Source: a bacterium (GTDB lineage Bacteria; Chloroflexota; Anaerolineae; Caldilineales; Caldilineaceae). Taken from it: a DNA stretch of 64,000 nucleotides. The stretch spans positions 186,001 to 250,000 of the forward strand of contig WGMT01000021.1 in assembly GCA_016124945.1 (NCBI GenBank), read 5' to 3'. The notes under the pieces are model-generated. The model did not search any database. It had not been told where the DNA came from and saw nothing but the letters and a program-made list of their open reading frames with translations. Made by a program: the position numbers and the translations under genes. Below are positions 10,027-18,362 of the stretch, one piece after another (position 1 is the first letter of the stretch; every line of letters begins with the position of its first letter).

Positions 10027-10062
10027 GACGTTGCACATGACGTTGCACATGACGTTGCACAT
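10027..10062. repeat. Three tandem copies of a 12-bp repeat
   Basis: GACGTTGCACAT occurs three times head-to-tail between the rhodanese stop codon and the terminator. There are no spacers, so it is not a CRISPR. It belongs to the short-period intergenic repeats seen across the window. Confidence 0.7.
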
Positions 10063-10074
10063 AAGGTGAAAAAG

Positions 10075-10110
10075 AAAAGCCGGACTTCTTTAGTGGAAGT
10101 CCGGCTTTTT
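10075..10110. terminator. Bidirectional terminator between rhodanese and RodZ-like genes
   Basis: A perfect 14-bp stem (AAAAGCCGGACTTC and complement) with a TTTAGTG loop ends in T-runs on both strands. It serves the convergent genes on either side. Confidence 0.88.
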
Positions 10111-10142
10111 GTATCAATGGATTGATTTTGGTCGTGTTATGG

Positions 10143-11510
10143 TTAATTCTGTACCGTGATGGTGACCTGACACGGTGGGGGATAGTTCGCTGACTGATCC
10201 ACAACGACGAGTTGAATCGTGTAGACACCGTTGGCGAGGCTTGTACTGTTGAAATTCCCCAGCACACCCCCTGTCACCTGACGTGAGGTGCCGTCGAAGT
10301 AGACGTAGCCGCCGCCTGCACTGGCGCCCGGGGCAAACTCCAACTTGTAGAAGTTAAATGCCTCGTGTGTGGCGCTGCCAACAATTGGCACAATGCCACT
10401 AACCACCTGATTCACCCCAGGTGATGCAATGATCGACCGTCCATCAGGGCATGAAGGCGCCACGATCAGTGGTTCCGGTGCCGGTGGTTCCGGCGTAGGT
10501 GGCTCCGGCGTGGCCGTCGGTAATTCAGGGGTTGGGGGTGGCGGCACCGGCGTCGGTGGTTCCGGCGTGGCCGTTGGTGGTTCGGGAGTAGGCGGCACCG
10601 GTGTCGCAGTCGGTGGTTCAAGCGTCGGTGTTGGCGGCACTGGCGTAGGTGTATTGGTCGGTAGCGGCGCAACTACAGCAGGCTGCTGCGGCTCAGTGCC
10701 GCTCGTCCCGCTGATCGAGGAATCGCCACCTGTCCCTTCGCCGCCGGCATTGTTGTCTGCAACGCCATTTGTCAGTGGTTGCTGCGTTTCGGTTTGCGGG
10801 TTGGCAACGGCAACAACATCGGTTGGCACTGTGGCAGCATCTGCGGCAGGCAACGCTGTCAGGCCACCCCGATCCTGGTTTACCATCTCAGTCGCCCGAT
10901 CTTGGAGACCGGTGAAGAGTTGAGTGAGTTCGCCGCCGATTTCGCGGCTACCCCAGATGACGAGCAAAGCCACAAGCAAAACGGCCATCACAGCGACAAT
11001 TGGGCCAAACCAGTCGCGACCTGCTGCCACGTACTCAGAAAGCCGGTTGCTCATGGGCGTCTCTTCGAGATCGACATCTTTGGGGCGATAGTCGATTTCG
11101 CGGACAGGCGGCAGCGCCGCGCCCGCACTCGTCTTCGAGAGGACACGGGCCAGGTCGCCGTCTGTCATGGCGCGGCGGCGATCCATAATGTCGTTGGTGT
11201 TGAGACGCAGGTAATTGGCGTAGTTGCGTAGAAAACCGCGACCCACCACTTCGCCCGGCAGCAGATGCCACTCGTCTGCTTCTAGAGCAGCCAGATATTT
11301 CTGGCGGATGCGGGTGGCTTTTTCCACTTCGGCCAATGTCACCTGGGCCGATTCTCGGCGCTCACGTAGTACAGCGCCGATGGTCTGCATGGCAGACATG
11401 CCGCTTACACCGTTCGCCGGCGATCCGTTGCTGGTGATACCTGTGCCGCCCCGGCTGGTATAGCCGCTTTGATTATATGAAGAATAGTCTTGGAATTCAG
11501 TCTGATTCAT
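10143..11510 (-). CDS. RodZ-like membrane protein: HTH_25 domain, one TM segment, Pro/Thr linker, Ig-like domain
   Basis: The N-terminal half has a helix-turn-helix of the RodZ/HTH_25 type (TIGAVLRERRESAQVTLAEV onward, ending GRGFLRNYANYLRLN). One membrane segment follows (WFGPIVAVMAVLLVALLVIW), then an extracytoplasmic Pro/Thr/Glu linker of PPTP and PPTATP repeats. The C-terminal beta domain of about 95 residues is rich in V, G and N. RodZ links the MreB cytoskeleton to wall synthesis, and a similar role is inferred. The start at 11510 is favoured because it avoids a basic extension with no family resemblance; the ribosome binding site is weak. It gives 455 residues. The C-terminal domain resembles the repeats in the L,D-transpeptidase at 41759-42964. 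A wall amidase is divergently transcribed next door. Confidence 0.78.
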   Translation of the reverse strand: MNQTEFQDYSSYNQSGYTSRGGTGITSNGSPANGVSGMSAMQTIGAVLRERRESAQVTLAEVEKATRIRQKYLAALEADEWHLLPGEVVGRGFLRNYANYLRLNTNDIMDRRRAMTDGDLARVLSKTSAGAALPPVREIDYRPKDVDLEETPMSNRLSEYVAAGRDWFGPIVAVMAVLLVALLVIWGSREIGGELTQLFTGLQDRATEMVNQDRGGLTALPAADAATVPTDVVAVANPQTETQQPLTNGVADNNAGGEGTGGDSSISGTSGTEPQQPAVVAPLPTNTPTPVPPTPTLEPPTATPVPPTPEPPTATPEPPTPVPPPPTPELPTATPEPPTPEPPAPEPLIVAPSCPDGRSIIASPGVNQVVSGIVPIVGSATHEAFNFYKLEFAPGASAGGGYVYFDGTSRQVTGGVLGNFNSTSLANGVYTIQLVVVDQSANYPPPCQVTITVQN

Positions 11511-11724
11511 AGCATCCGGCAGTTTAATAGACAAAAGCGGCCTTTGATCCAGTGCAAAGCCGCGTCGTAAGATTATTTTATCATAGCCAATTGCTACCAT
11601 CTAATTTGAAATCGGCAAGGTGCACTTGTGGAACCCGGCTCAAACTCGACTTACCTGCCTATCGAAACAGAACGTGTTGCGAACAACCTGTTATCGGTGC
11701 GAAATGGTCTGAAAAGTGACTAAG

Positions 11725-11752
11725 TTGACCTGCACCTTTGTTGGGGTACAAT
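11725..11752 (+). promoter_or_regulatory. Promoter for the amidase gene
   Basis: TTGACC (11725-11730), a 16-base spacer and TACAAT (11747-11752) make a near-consensus sigma-70 promoter. The -10 box overlaps the first in-frame ATG (11751), which therefore cannot be transcribed from it. This supports the downstream GTG at 11796. Confidence 0.6.
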
Positions 11753-11795
11753 GCAAGCGCAGATGTGTCTTCGCCTGAAGAAAAAGGATGCGCCC

Positions 11796-12503
11796 GTGCG
11801 CCGTCGTACTGTCCGCCAGATTCAACGTCTCTTTGCCCTGATCAGTTTCCTGTTGGTAACGGCGATTGTGTTGCTTGCCGGTCAGTCGTTGGGCGTGATC
11901 CCTCAGGATCTACTGGCCTTTGCCGATCCGGCTCGCTTCTTGCCGCGCCCGCCCCAGATCGCGCTGATCAGCGGACACGCCGGCTTTGATTCCGGCGCCG
12001 TCTGCACCGACGCCGCCGGTAATGTCACCTTTACCGAGGCGGAGATCAATGCACGGGTGGCGGGGCTGGCAGCGCAACGTCTGCGCCGCGCGGGGGTGGA
12101 CGTGTTGATCCTGGACGAGTACGATCCTCGCCTCGAAAATCTTGATACACTGCTTCTGCTCAGCCTGCACGCCGATTCTTGTATTGAGCTGAGCGGCTAC
12201 AAAGCGGCTGGGCGCATCAGCAGTAGCGTCCCTGCGGAAGATGGGATTTTGCTGGCCTGCCTTGAACAGCACTACGCCGCTGCCACCGGTCTGCTGCCGC
12301 ACCCCAATACCATCACCCACGACATGACCCGCTATCACGCCTTCCGCCGCATCTTGCCCAGTACACCGGCAGCGATCCTCGAAATGGGTTTCCTCGGTGG
12401 CGATCAGACGCTGTTGGTCAACGACGCAGACAGGGTGGCGACGGGCGTGGCGGAGAGTGTTACCTGTTATCTGGAGCAGAAAAAAGCGATGAACGAAGAA
12501 TAA
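11796..12503 (+). CDS. N-acetylmuramoyl-L-alanine amidase (Amidase_3 family), membrane-anchored
   Basis: This zinc amidase cleaves the bond between muramic acid and the stem peptide in peptidoglycan. Amidase_3 ligands are visible: His in LISGHAGFDSGA, a Glu in FTEAEINARVAGLAA, His in LLSLHADSC, and the catalytic Glu in AAILEMGFLGG. An N-terminal signal anchor (LFALISFLLVTAIVLLAG) places the catalytic domain outside the membrane. I choose GTG 11796 because AAAGGA lies 7 bases upstream and the -10 box of the promoter covers the ATG at 11751; ATG 11763 is the alternative. The protein then has 235 residues. It is divergent from the RodZ-like gene, suggesting shared control of wall growth. Confidence 0.82.
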   Translation: MRRRTVRQIQRLFALISFLLVTAIVLLAGQSLGVIPQDLLAFADPARFLPRPPQIALISGHAGFDSGAVCTDAAGNVTFTEAEINARVAGLAAQRLRRAGVDVLILDEYDPRLENLDTLLLLSLHADSCIELSGYKAAGRISSSVPAEDGILLACLEQHYAAATGLLPHPNTITHDMTRYHAFRRILPSTPAAILEMGFLGGDQTLLVNDADRVATGVAESVTCYLEQKKAMNEE

Positions 12504-12508
12504 AGTAT

Positions 12509-14092
12509 TTAGCAACAGAGGAACGGCGGGATCGTGTAGGCAATTACCCACGCCCACCCTACCACGAGGCCAAGGACGGCGATACGCTGTCCCCGTGTCC
12601 ACGGCAGGAGCAGTGCAAAGAAAATCGGGAAGGGCATCAAAAAGATCCACAGCCGCCCGATTTCGCCGCGGGTGGTGCCGCTGAGATCGAGCAAAATGAA
12701 GACGAACCAGACGATCAGCGCCAATCCACCCCAATCACGCCACGGGCGCAGCCGACGTACGCCGGTCAGCATCAGCGCACTGCCCGCCATCCCCAGCAAA
12801 ATCAATGCCGGCCCCGTCCACAGGACGAAATCAACAATGTTCATCCACACCCACACGGCGTAAGCCCGGTGCGCGGTGACAATTCCATAGTGCGCGTCCA
12901 GCCCCGCCTGCATCAGCTCGAAAAAGTTCATCCCCCAGACTACAAAGGCCACCAACCAGGGGATTACCACCCCTGCGCCCATGATGGCAAGCCCGCCCAC
13001 CACCGGCAGCAGCAGCCAGATATCGAAGCGGTTGCGGTTTTCCACAAACGCCACCGCCTCGCGCCAGAGCACGTGCAGCCCAATCATCAGCCCAAAGACG
13101 AGGGTGCCGAAGCTGATCCAGGTGAGCAGGCTCAGCAGCAGACCCGCCCACAGCCAATCCAGCCATTGCCCCCAGCCTTCGGCGTCGATCTGCCACAGCC
13201 GATTTTGCCCACGCAGGGCGAAGAACCAGGCGGCAAAGCCTAGCGCGGGGAAGAGTGTGTCCCATTGCAGGTAGAAGAGGGTGAGCGCCGGGATGAGCGG
13301 CACCAGCAGCGCGGCCCACAGGGCGATGGTGCGGCTGCGCTCCTCGTCGGGGGCGCGCAGTTGACGCAAGAAGAGGTAGACCGAGGCAGGCGTTGCCCCG
13401 ATGATCAGCGTCTGAATCACGGTGGTGACGAACGCCGACGTGATCAGCGCTTCGCTCAACTGCACCCAATCCTGGCCGGGATTGGCCCATCCGCGCGCCA
13501 TAGGCGCGAACCAGGCTGTCAATCCAGGCAACGCTTCAAAGATCACCTGAAAGAGCGCGTAGAAGAGGAAAAGACCCGGCGGGTGGGTCTGTGGTTTGTC
13601 ACTGAAAAAGGTGGGCATGGCGGCGACATAGTTGCGCAGCGTGGTGCCGATGTCTTCCACCTGCGCCGGCGCGAGGAAGTAGCCGTTCAGCGGCGGCGCA
13701 TAGGTGCGAAAGATCATCGTGTCCAGGACATTGGGGTCGCGTAGCCAACTTTGCGCCAATTGCCAGATGATCACAAAGAGACCGGCCCCGATCAGAGCAT
13801 GGCGCACTTTCCCCGCCGGCCTTGTCCAGTAGACGACGGCGACGGCGTAGGCGAGCAAGAGCAGGCCGTGTCCTAGCAGGCGCGGCCATGCCTCAACGGG
13901 GACGGGCACATGCAGCCATCGCCACGAGGGCGGCCACGTACCCGGCCCGCGCAAGAACGGAAAGATGTCGCTCACCACAATCCACGCCGAGATCAGCCCG
14001 ATCAGCGCCGTCCCGACCAGGGCGAGCCAGAGCGCGCTGTTGCGATCTACTTTTGTTGCGGCCATCCGTTGGGCAGAGCGACTTTCGTTCAT
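12509..14092 (-). CDS. Multi-pass membrane protein, probable GT-C-fold glycosyltransferase
   Basis: This 527-residue protein has about ten or more hydrophobic segments separated by short loops. A long first extracytoplasmic loop contains the motif THPPG, reminiscent of GT-C glycosyltransferases that use polyprenyl-phosphate sugars. I do not see the clear acidic DE motif found in its neighbours, so the assignment rests on topology and context. AGGAT precedes the ATG at good spacing. It is the last of six consecutive minus-strand membrane proteins of similar type and is separated from the previous one by palindromic repeat family B. Confidence 0.6.
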   Translation of the reverse strand: MNESRSAQRMAATKVDRNSALWLALVGTALIGLISAWIVVSDIFPFLRGPGTWPPSWRWLHVPVPVEAWPRLLGHGLLLLAYAVAVVYWTRPAGKVRHALIGAGLFVIIWQLAQSWLRDPNVLDTMIFRTYAPPLNGYFLAPAQVEDIGTTLRNYVAAMPTFFSDKPQTHPPGLFLFYALFQVIFEALPGLTAWFAPMARGWANPGQDWVQLSEALITSAFVTTVIQTLIIGATPASVYLFLRQLRAPDEERSRTIALWAALLVPLIPALTLFYLQWDTLFPALGFAAWFFALRGQNRLWQIDAEGWGQWLDWLWAGLLLSLLTWISFGTLVFGLMIGLHVLWREAVAFVENRNRFDIWLLLPVVGGLAIMGAGVVIPWLVAFVVWGMNFFELMQAGLDAHYGIVTAHRAYAVWVWMNIVDFVLWTGPALILLGMAGSALMLTGVRRLRPWRDWGGLALIVWFVFILLDLSGTTRGEIGRLWIFLMPFPIFFALLLPWTRGQRIAVLGLVVGWAWVIAYTIPPFLCC

Positions 14093-14134
14093 GCGATCCT
14101 AGTCAATTCAGTAGGTAGGCGATCACTGTACAGC

Positions 14135-14205
14135 ACAGGTGCGACGCACTGGCCAAAATCAGATGCGAATGCCGGGTGTTCTCCTGGCCAGTGCGTCGCA
14201 CCTGT
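14135..14205. repeat. Palindromic repeat family B, copy 1
   Basis: Perfect 21-bp arms begin ACAGGTGCGACGCACTGGC and enclose a 29-base loop (14156-14184) that contains AGATGCGAATGCCG. The second copy at 18278-18348 has nearly the same arms, and its loop core is the reverse complement of this one. Confidence 0.85.
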
Positions 14206-14217
14206 GGGTTGGGTAAG

Positions 14218-15879
14218 TTATTCTGGCCGCCGGTGCAGCGTCGCCAGGACAACGCCGTTGCGGCTCAATCGATCCAATTCAGGTGCGTTTGCGGCCCACG
14301 TCAACTGGATGACGTGCTCGAGAAGCTCATCGTTGAAGGTGGTCTGTCGCCGTTCGATGAGGGCAAAGTCGGCGTCGGCCAGTGTCCCCTGTTGCGAGGG
14401 GACGCCTTGATCGTCGTAAAAACTTCCCCAGCCCGGCGGACGCAAGATCACCAGATCCGTGCGCAGCAGGCCCACCCTTTGGTAGTAGTAGAGCACATCC
14501 CAAGAGTTGGGCATCACCCACACCAGCGCGTTGGCCGGCAGTTGGTTCAGCGTAGGCAGAAAGTGGACGTAGGTAGAGGCGAAGTAAATCGTCTCCATGT
14601 CGAGGCGGGCCGCCCCACGCACCCCACTCACTGCTTCGCCGTAGTAGGCAAGCTGGTAGGGATGCAGACGCACATTTTGCACGATGCCCGGCAGCAAGAG
14701 CAAAATCGCCAGTGACGTTTGTGCAACCGTCCCCCGCAACGGACGACCCAGCCGCACACTTAGCCATCCCCACAGCCGGTTGAACCCTTCTCCGCTCAAA
14801 ATCGCCAGATGGACGAAGGCCGGCAGCATCAGCCGATCTTGATCATGGATCGGGGTGGGCGAGAAGGCATAGTAGCCTACAACCACCACCAATCCCAACA
14901 GGTGCAGGCCAATCCACTCGTCGAGGACGCCGCCGCGCCGAAAGTCGGCGCGGCGGCGCCCAATCACAGCGCCGATCAGCCCCATCAACCAGACAAGCAG
15001 CGGCGTGGTGATCAGCACAAGGACGAAAGGCAGCGTCCAGGGCGTGTCCACGTAGAGTTGACCGGCGAACCATTGGCGGATCTCGAAGTGGACACGGAAA
15101 AATTGCACCCAATTCCACAGCCCAGCCGCCGGATCGCCCCAGATCCATGGCCAACCGGCGATGAGCACGGCCAACCCAATCAACAGGCTTAAGGCGAAGG
15201 TGGTGATCATGCGCCAGGTGCGCCGGTAGAGTAGCAGCCACAGCCCCCAAAACGGCAGCAAGAGGGCAGCGTTGATCTTTGTGAGCAGGCCCAGCCCGAT
15301 CCACGTGCCGATGACAAAAGCGCTGTGCAGTGACGGTCGCCACACAGATGCGCTCCCCACGGGCGGCGTTTTGCTCACTTCGTGGTAGAAGACCAGCGTC
15401 CCCACGATCCACATGGCCGCCAGCGGAAAGTCGAGCACGGTGAGGTGCATGTGGAAGAAGATGCGCGGCATGGAAAGCAGCGCCGCCCCCGCGAAAAGAG
15501 CGGTACGCGGTCCTCGCATGCGCCAGATCACAGTGACCAGGACACCCACGGCCAACGCCGCCACGGCAATGGATCCAAAGCGGTGATGCAGCGGCGCAGG
15601 CAACCAATCGCGGGTCAGCGCCCACCCCAGGGCATTGACATAACGAAAGAATGGCGGGTGTTCGTGGACAAGGCCCCAACTTGTGCCAAAGGTGTATTGC
15701 TCGAACGCCTGCCCAAATTGACCGCTGAAGATCAGGCCAAACCAGCGCGCCGCCCGTTCTGTGGCTTCGATGTAGATCGGCTCATCCCACACCACGCCCA
15801 CCCCCGCCGACGTCGCCGCCAGGAGGACGAAGGTGATGAGGCCGCTGACTGTGCCTGCAATGATTGCTTTACTTCGCAT
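14218..15879 (-). CDS. GT39-type membrane glycosyltransferase
   Basis: This 553-residue multi-pass protein resembles dolichyl/polyprenyl-phosphate-mannose-protein mannosyltransferases. After the first membrane segment the catalytic acidic motif VVWDEPIYIE appears (about residue 30), and HEHPPF follows near residue 70. Membrane-buried glycosyltransferases of this family move a sugar from a polyprenyl phosphate to a protein or glycan on the outer face. GGAGCAAT before the ATG at 15879 fixes the start; the frame stays open further upstream but runs into the neighbouring gene. It is part of a six-gene cluster. Acceptor and sugar are unknown. Confidence 0.8.
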   Translation of the reverse strand: MRSKAIIAGTVSGLITFVLLAATSAGVGVVWDEPIYIEATERAARWFGLIFSGQFGQAFEQYTFGTSWGLVHEHPPFFRYVNALGWALTRDWLPAPLHHRFGSIAVAALAVGVLVTVIWRMRGPRTALFAGAALLSMPRIFFHMHLTVLDFPLAAMWIVGTLVFYHEVSKTPPVGSASVWRPSLHSAFVIGTWIGLGLLTKINAALLLPFWGLWLLLYRRTWRMITTFALSLLIGLAVLIAGWPWIWGDPAAGLWNWVQFFRVHFEIRQWFAGQLYVDTPWTLPFVLVLITTPLLVWLMGLIGAVIGRRRADFRRGGVLDEWIGLHLLGLVVVVGYYAFSPTPIHDQDRLMLPAFVHLAILSGEGFNRLWGWLSVRLGRPLRGTVAQTSLAILLLLPGIVQNVRLHPYQLAYYGEAVSGVRGAARLDMETIYFASTYVHFLPTLNQLPANALVWVMPNSWDVLYYYQRVGLLRTDLVILRPPGWGSFYDDQGVPSQQGTLADADFALIERRQTTFNDELLEHVIQLTWAANAPELDRLSRNGVVLATLHRRPE

Positions 15880-15902
15880 ATTGCTCCAGTTCAGGTTTTC
15901 CA

Positions 15903-15992
15903 GAATAGAACGCTGATTGGGCGGATTGGGCGGATCAAGGCGGATTTTTCTTCTCATCTGCTGAAATTCGCTTAATCCGCGTTCTATCCTCT
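15903..15992. repeat. Imperfect inverted repeat with short direct repeats
   Basis: AGAATAGAACGC on the left pairs with GCGTTCTATCCT on the right across the gap between two glycosyltransferase genes. Between them the word GGGCGGAT recurs. The element fills nearly the whole gap and has no coding character. Confidence 0.55.
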
Positions 15993-15995
15993 TGT

Positions 15996-18251
15996 TCAGT
16001 TGAGCGTCAGCCACTCCTGCGTCGTGCCGTCTACCTGCCAGGGAATGGGCTGACCCGTTGCCGCGTCGTACAGTTTCAGGATGATGATGGCATCGTCGCT
16101 GGGCAGGGTGACACCCAAACGATCGATGGCGCCGTCGCCGCCGGTCACCCCCGCGGGGAGACGGTCGATCTGTGTCGTCAGTTGTCCTTGGGCGTTGAGG
16201 ACCTGTAGCGAGAAGCGCAGATTCGGCGCGTCGGCAGCGGCCCATGCCAGATCGACCAGCCGAATGTTGGCGTTTCGCCCTACGCGCACCGACGCCTGCC
16301 GTAACCCAATCGCCTCTGATTCTGTCGGCCCGATCTGCTGCGTTGGGCTGTCCTCGCTGGGGACGGCGTAAAGCACCAATCGTTGTGTGCCGAACCAGCG
16401 TTCTTCGCCGCGGTAGGCCCATTCGTCCAGCCAGCGCTCGGTGGTGGCATCAGGCGCGCCCGGCGGTGTCCCTTGCAGCGAGAGCCAGACACGGGCGTAG
16501 GGTTGTAGCCAGCTGGTCAACTGCGCCTGATCGGCCTCGGTCAACTGCGGACGGCGCTGCCAGCCGATGTAGGCCGGCGGCGTCGGCGCGCGATCCATCC
16601 AGATCGAGGTTCGCCCCAGGATATCGAAATAGGGGATCAGATCGAGCAGTACGACGTCGTCGGTGTTACCGGTTTCGGCTACAGTCTCGCCTAAAAAGGA
16701 CCAGATCGCCAGATTTTCGGCGGGATCGCTGCTGGTTTCGTGCCAGCGCGGATCGCCGTTGGCCGTCACCGTCAAAAGGACGGTCAGCGCCAGCGCGCCC
16801 GCCGTCGCCAGGATCACGCCCCACCCCCGTAGACGAGCGCTGCCCATCCCCCAAACGATCCCTGCCAAGGCCGCCAGCACCGCTACGACCACGCCCCACG
16901 CCAACGGCTGTTGCCAGAAGTGGGGCTGTGTGATCAACGGTTCCCAGCGTCCGTCCAAAATGGCCTGCCAACCGAAGATCAGGGGAGAATCCTGCCAGTG
17001 CCAGTACATCTGCTCGGTGGAGACACGGCTCAGCAGCCGCGCTTCTTCGACGGAGGGGTTGGTGAGCACACCGGGCAACTGCGCCGCCACCGAAACGAAA
17101 AGCACCACCGTCACCAACCACCGGCGCAGGCGGCGCGGCTCCGTCAACCAGGACAGCACCGGCGTCGTCAGTATCACAAGCAGGGGCAGCGCGGGCACCA
17201 AAAAACGTGGCCCCCACGAGCGGCCACCCGCCCAGTCGAACCAGGCGGCGTAGATCCCCAGCAGCGTCACGAAGACGCCCAACGCCAGCAGCCGTTCGGC
17301 CCGGTGCTGTGGGCGACGCAGCCCGATCCACAGGCCGGGGATCAACAACCAGAGTAGCGGCGCATACCAGATGAGTCCTTTGCCAGGGCTGAAGAGCAGA
17401 CCCGAAAGCCCGATCCAGATCGGCGTGGTGAAACCTTCTTCACCGGAGAACGGCGTGGCCAGGAAGGCGCCAAAGCTGGCAAGGTTGTAACCAATCGCCG
17501 CCGCCAGCCCTGCCAGGATCGGCAACCCGAAGGCCAACCCACTCACCACCAGCGCCCGCCAGGAGTGTCCACCGCGCCACTGTTGCGCCAACCCATAGAG
17601 CACGTAGAGACCAAACACCGGGATCACCACGGCGTTGGCCAATTTGTTCACAAAGAGCAGCCCCAGCCCAGCGCCGGCCAGGACAAGATGCCGCTTCCTC
17701 CACCTTCCGTCGCCGCGCCAGGCCAAGAGCGCGGCAAAGGCGACGATGATGGAGAGCGCCGCCATGGGTTCGGTGAAGAGCATCCGGGCGTAGGTGAATG
17801 CAGGCGTAGCCAGCCCCCAGGCCAGCACCGCGATGACAGCGACAGGCGGCGTCACCGCCAGGCGACGCAGGGCGCGGTAGAGGACATAGCCGGTGAGCGC
17901 CGAGAGGAATGGACCGAGTAGCATGGCGCTCTGTACCGCGCCCTGCCCGTCGCTGACTTTCCCCAGTGCAAAGAGCGGCAGCGCCAAGATCGCCAGCAGA
18001 AAGCCGCGTTTGTAGACGTAGAGATTGCCGTCAACGCCAGGGGCGCTCTGTGGCGGGCTCCACGCCTGTTCCCACGCGATTTGGTTGACGTGCCAGCCTT
18101 GCCCGGTGAGCAACGTTTCGCCCATCGCCAACAGCGATTGTTCGTCCACCGAATGGATCAGCCCGGAGTAGCTGATCAGGTAGATCGCCCACAGGGTGAC
18201 GGCCAGGAAAAATGCTGTCTTGCGTTCACTCGACCACAAAGCGGATGCCAT
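15996..18251 (-). CDS. Membrane glycosyltransferase, GT39/GT83-like, with C-terminal extracytoplasmic domain
   Basis: This 751-residue protein has an N-terminal multi-pass half and a soluble C-terminal domain of about 200 residues. Family-like features are SVDEQSLLAMGE in the first loop (acidic motif) and LLFSPGKGLIWYAPLLWL, a stretch common in phospholipid-carrier-dependent glycosyltransferases. The tail contains a beta-rich segment (RLVDLAWAAAD...FSLQVLNAQG) similar in pattern to the tails of the next three proteins. The ATG at 18251 directly abuts AAAGG, so the exact start is uncertain. Its gaps on both sides contain palindromic elements. Confidence 0.72.
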   Translation of the reverse strand: MASALWSSERKTAFFLAVTLWAIYLISYSGLIHSVDEQSLLAMGETLLTGQGWHVNQIAWEQAWSPPQSAPGVDGNLYVYKRGFLLAILALPLFALGKVSDGQGAVQSAMLLGPFLSALTGYVLYRALRRLAVTPPVAVIAVLAWGLATPAFTYARMLFTEPMAALSIIVAFAALLAWRGDGRWRKRHLVLAGAGLGLLFVNKLANAVVIPVFGLYVLYGLAQQWRGGHSWRALVVSGLAFGLPILAGLAAAIGYNLASFGAFLATPFSGEEGFTTPIWIGLSGLLFSPGKGLIWYAPLLWLLIPGLWIGLRRPQHRAERLLALGVFVTLLGIYAAWFDWAGGRSWGPRFLVPALPLLVILTTPVLSWLTEPRRLRRWLVTVVLFVSVAAQLPGVLTNPSVEEARLLSRVSTEQMYWHWQDSPLIFGWQAILDGRWEPLITQPHFWQQPLAWGVVVAVLAALAGIVWGMGSARLRGWGVILATAGALALTVLLTVTANGDPRWHETSSDPAENLAIWSFLGETVAETGNTDDVVLLDLIPYFDILGRTSIWMDRAPTPPAYIGWQRRPQLTEADQAQLTSWLQPYARVWLSLQGTPPGAPDATTERWLDEWAYRGEERWFGTQRLVLYAVPSEDSPTQQIGPTESEAIGLRQASVRVGRNANIRLVDLAWAAADAPNLRFSLQVLNAQGQLTTQIDRLPAGVTGGDGAIDRLGVTLPSDDAIIILKLYDAATGQPIPWQVDGTTQEWLTLN

Positions 18252-18277
18252 CCTTTGTAAATCAATTCTATGACGCT

Positions 18278-18348
18278 ACAGGTGCGACGCACTGGCTACA
18301 AGCACACTCGGCATTCGCATCTGAATGTAGCCAGTGCGTCGCACCTGT
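18278..18348. repeat. Palindromic repeat family B, copy 2
   Basis: Perfect 23-bp arms begin ACAGGTGCGACGCACTGGC and continue TACA, enclosing a 25-base loop with CGGCATTCGCATCT. Relative to copy 1 the arm ends differ, but both strands changed together, and the loop core is inverted. Confidence 0.85.
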
Positions 18349-18362
18349 ATCTGTATCGTTCA

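Noticed and set aside
10027..10062. Possible CRISPR or iteron set (three 12-mers)
   Set aside because: No spacers, no replication gene nearby, and the same kind of short reiteration occurs in many other gaps.
15880..16422. N-terminal extension of the 14218-15879 glycosyltransferase
   Set aside because: The frame is open but runs through an intergenic repeat and into the neighbouring gene; a good GGAG site marks ATG 15879.
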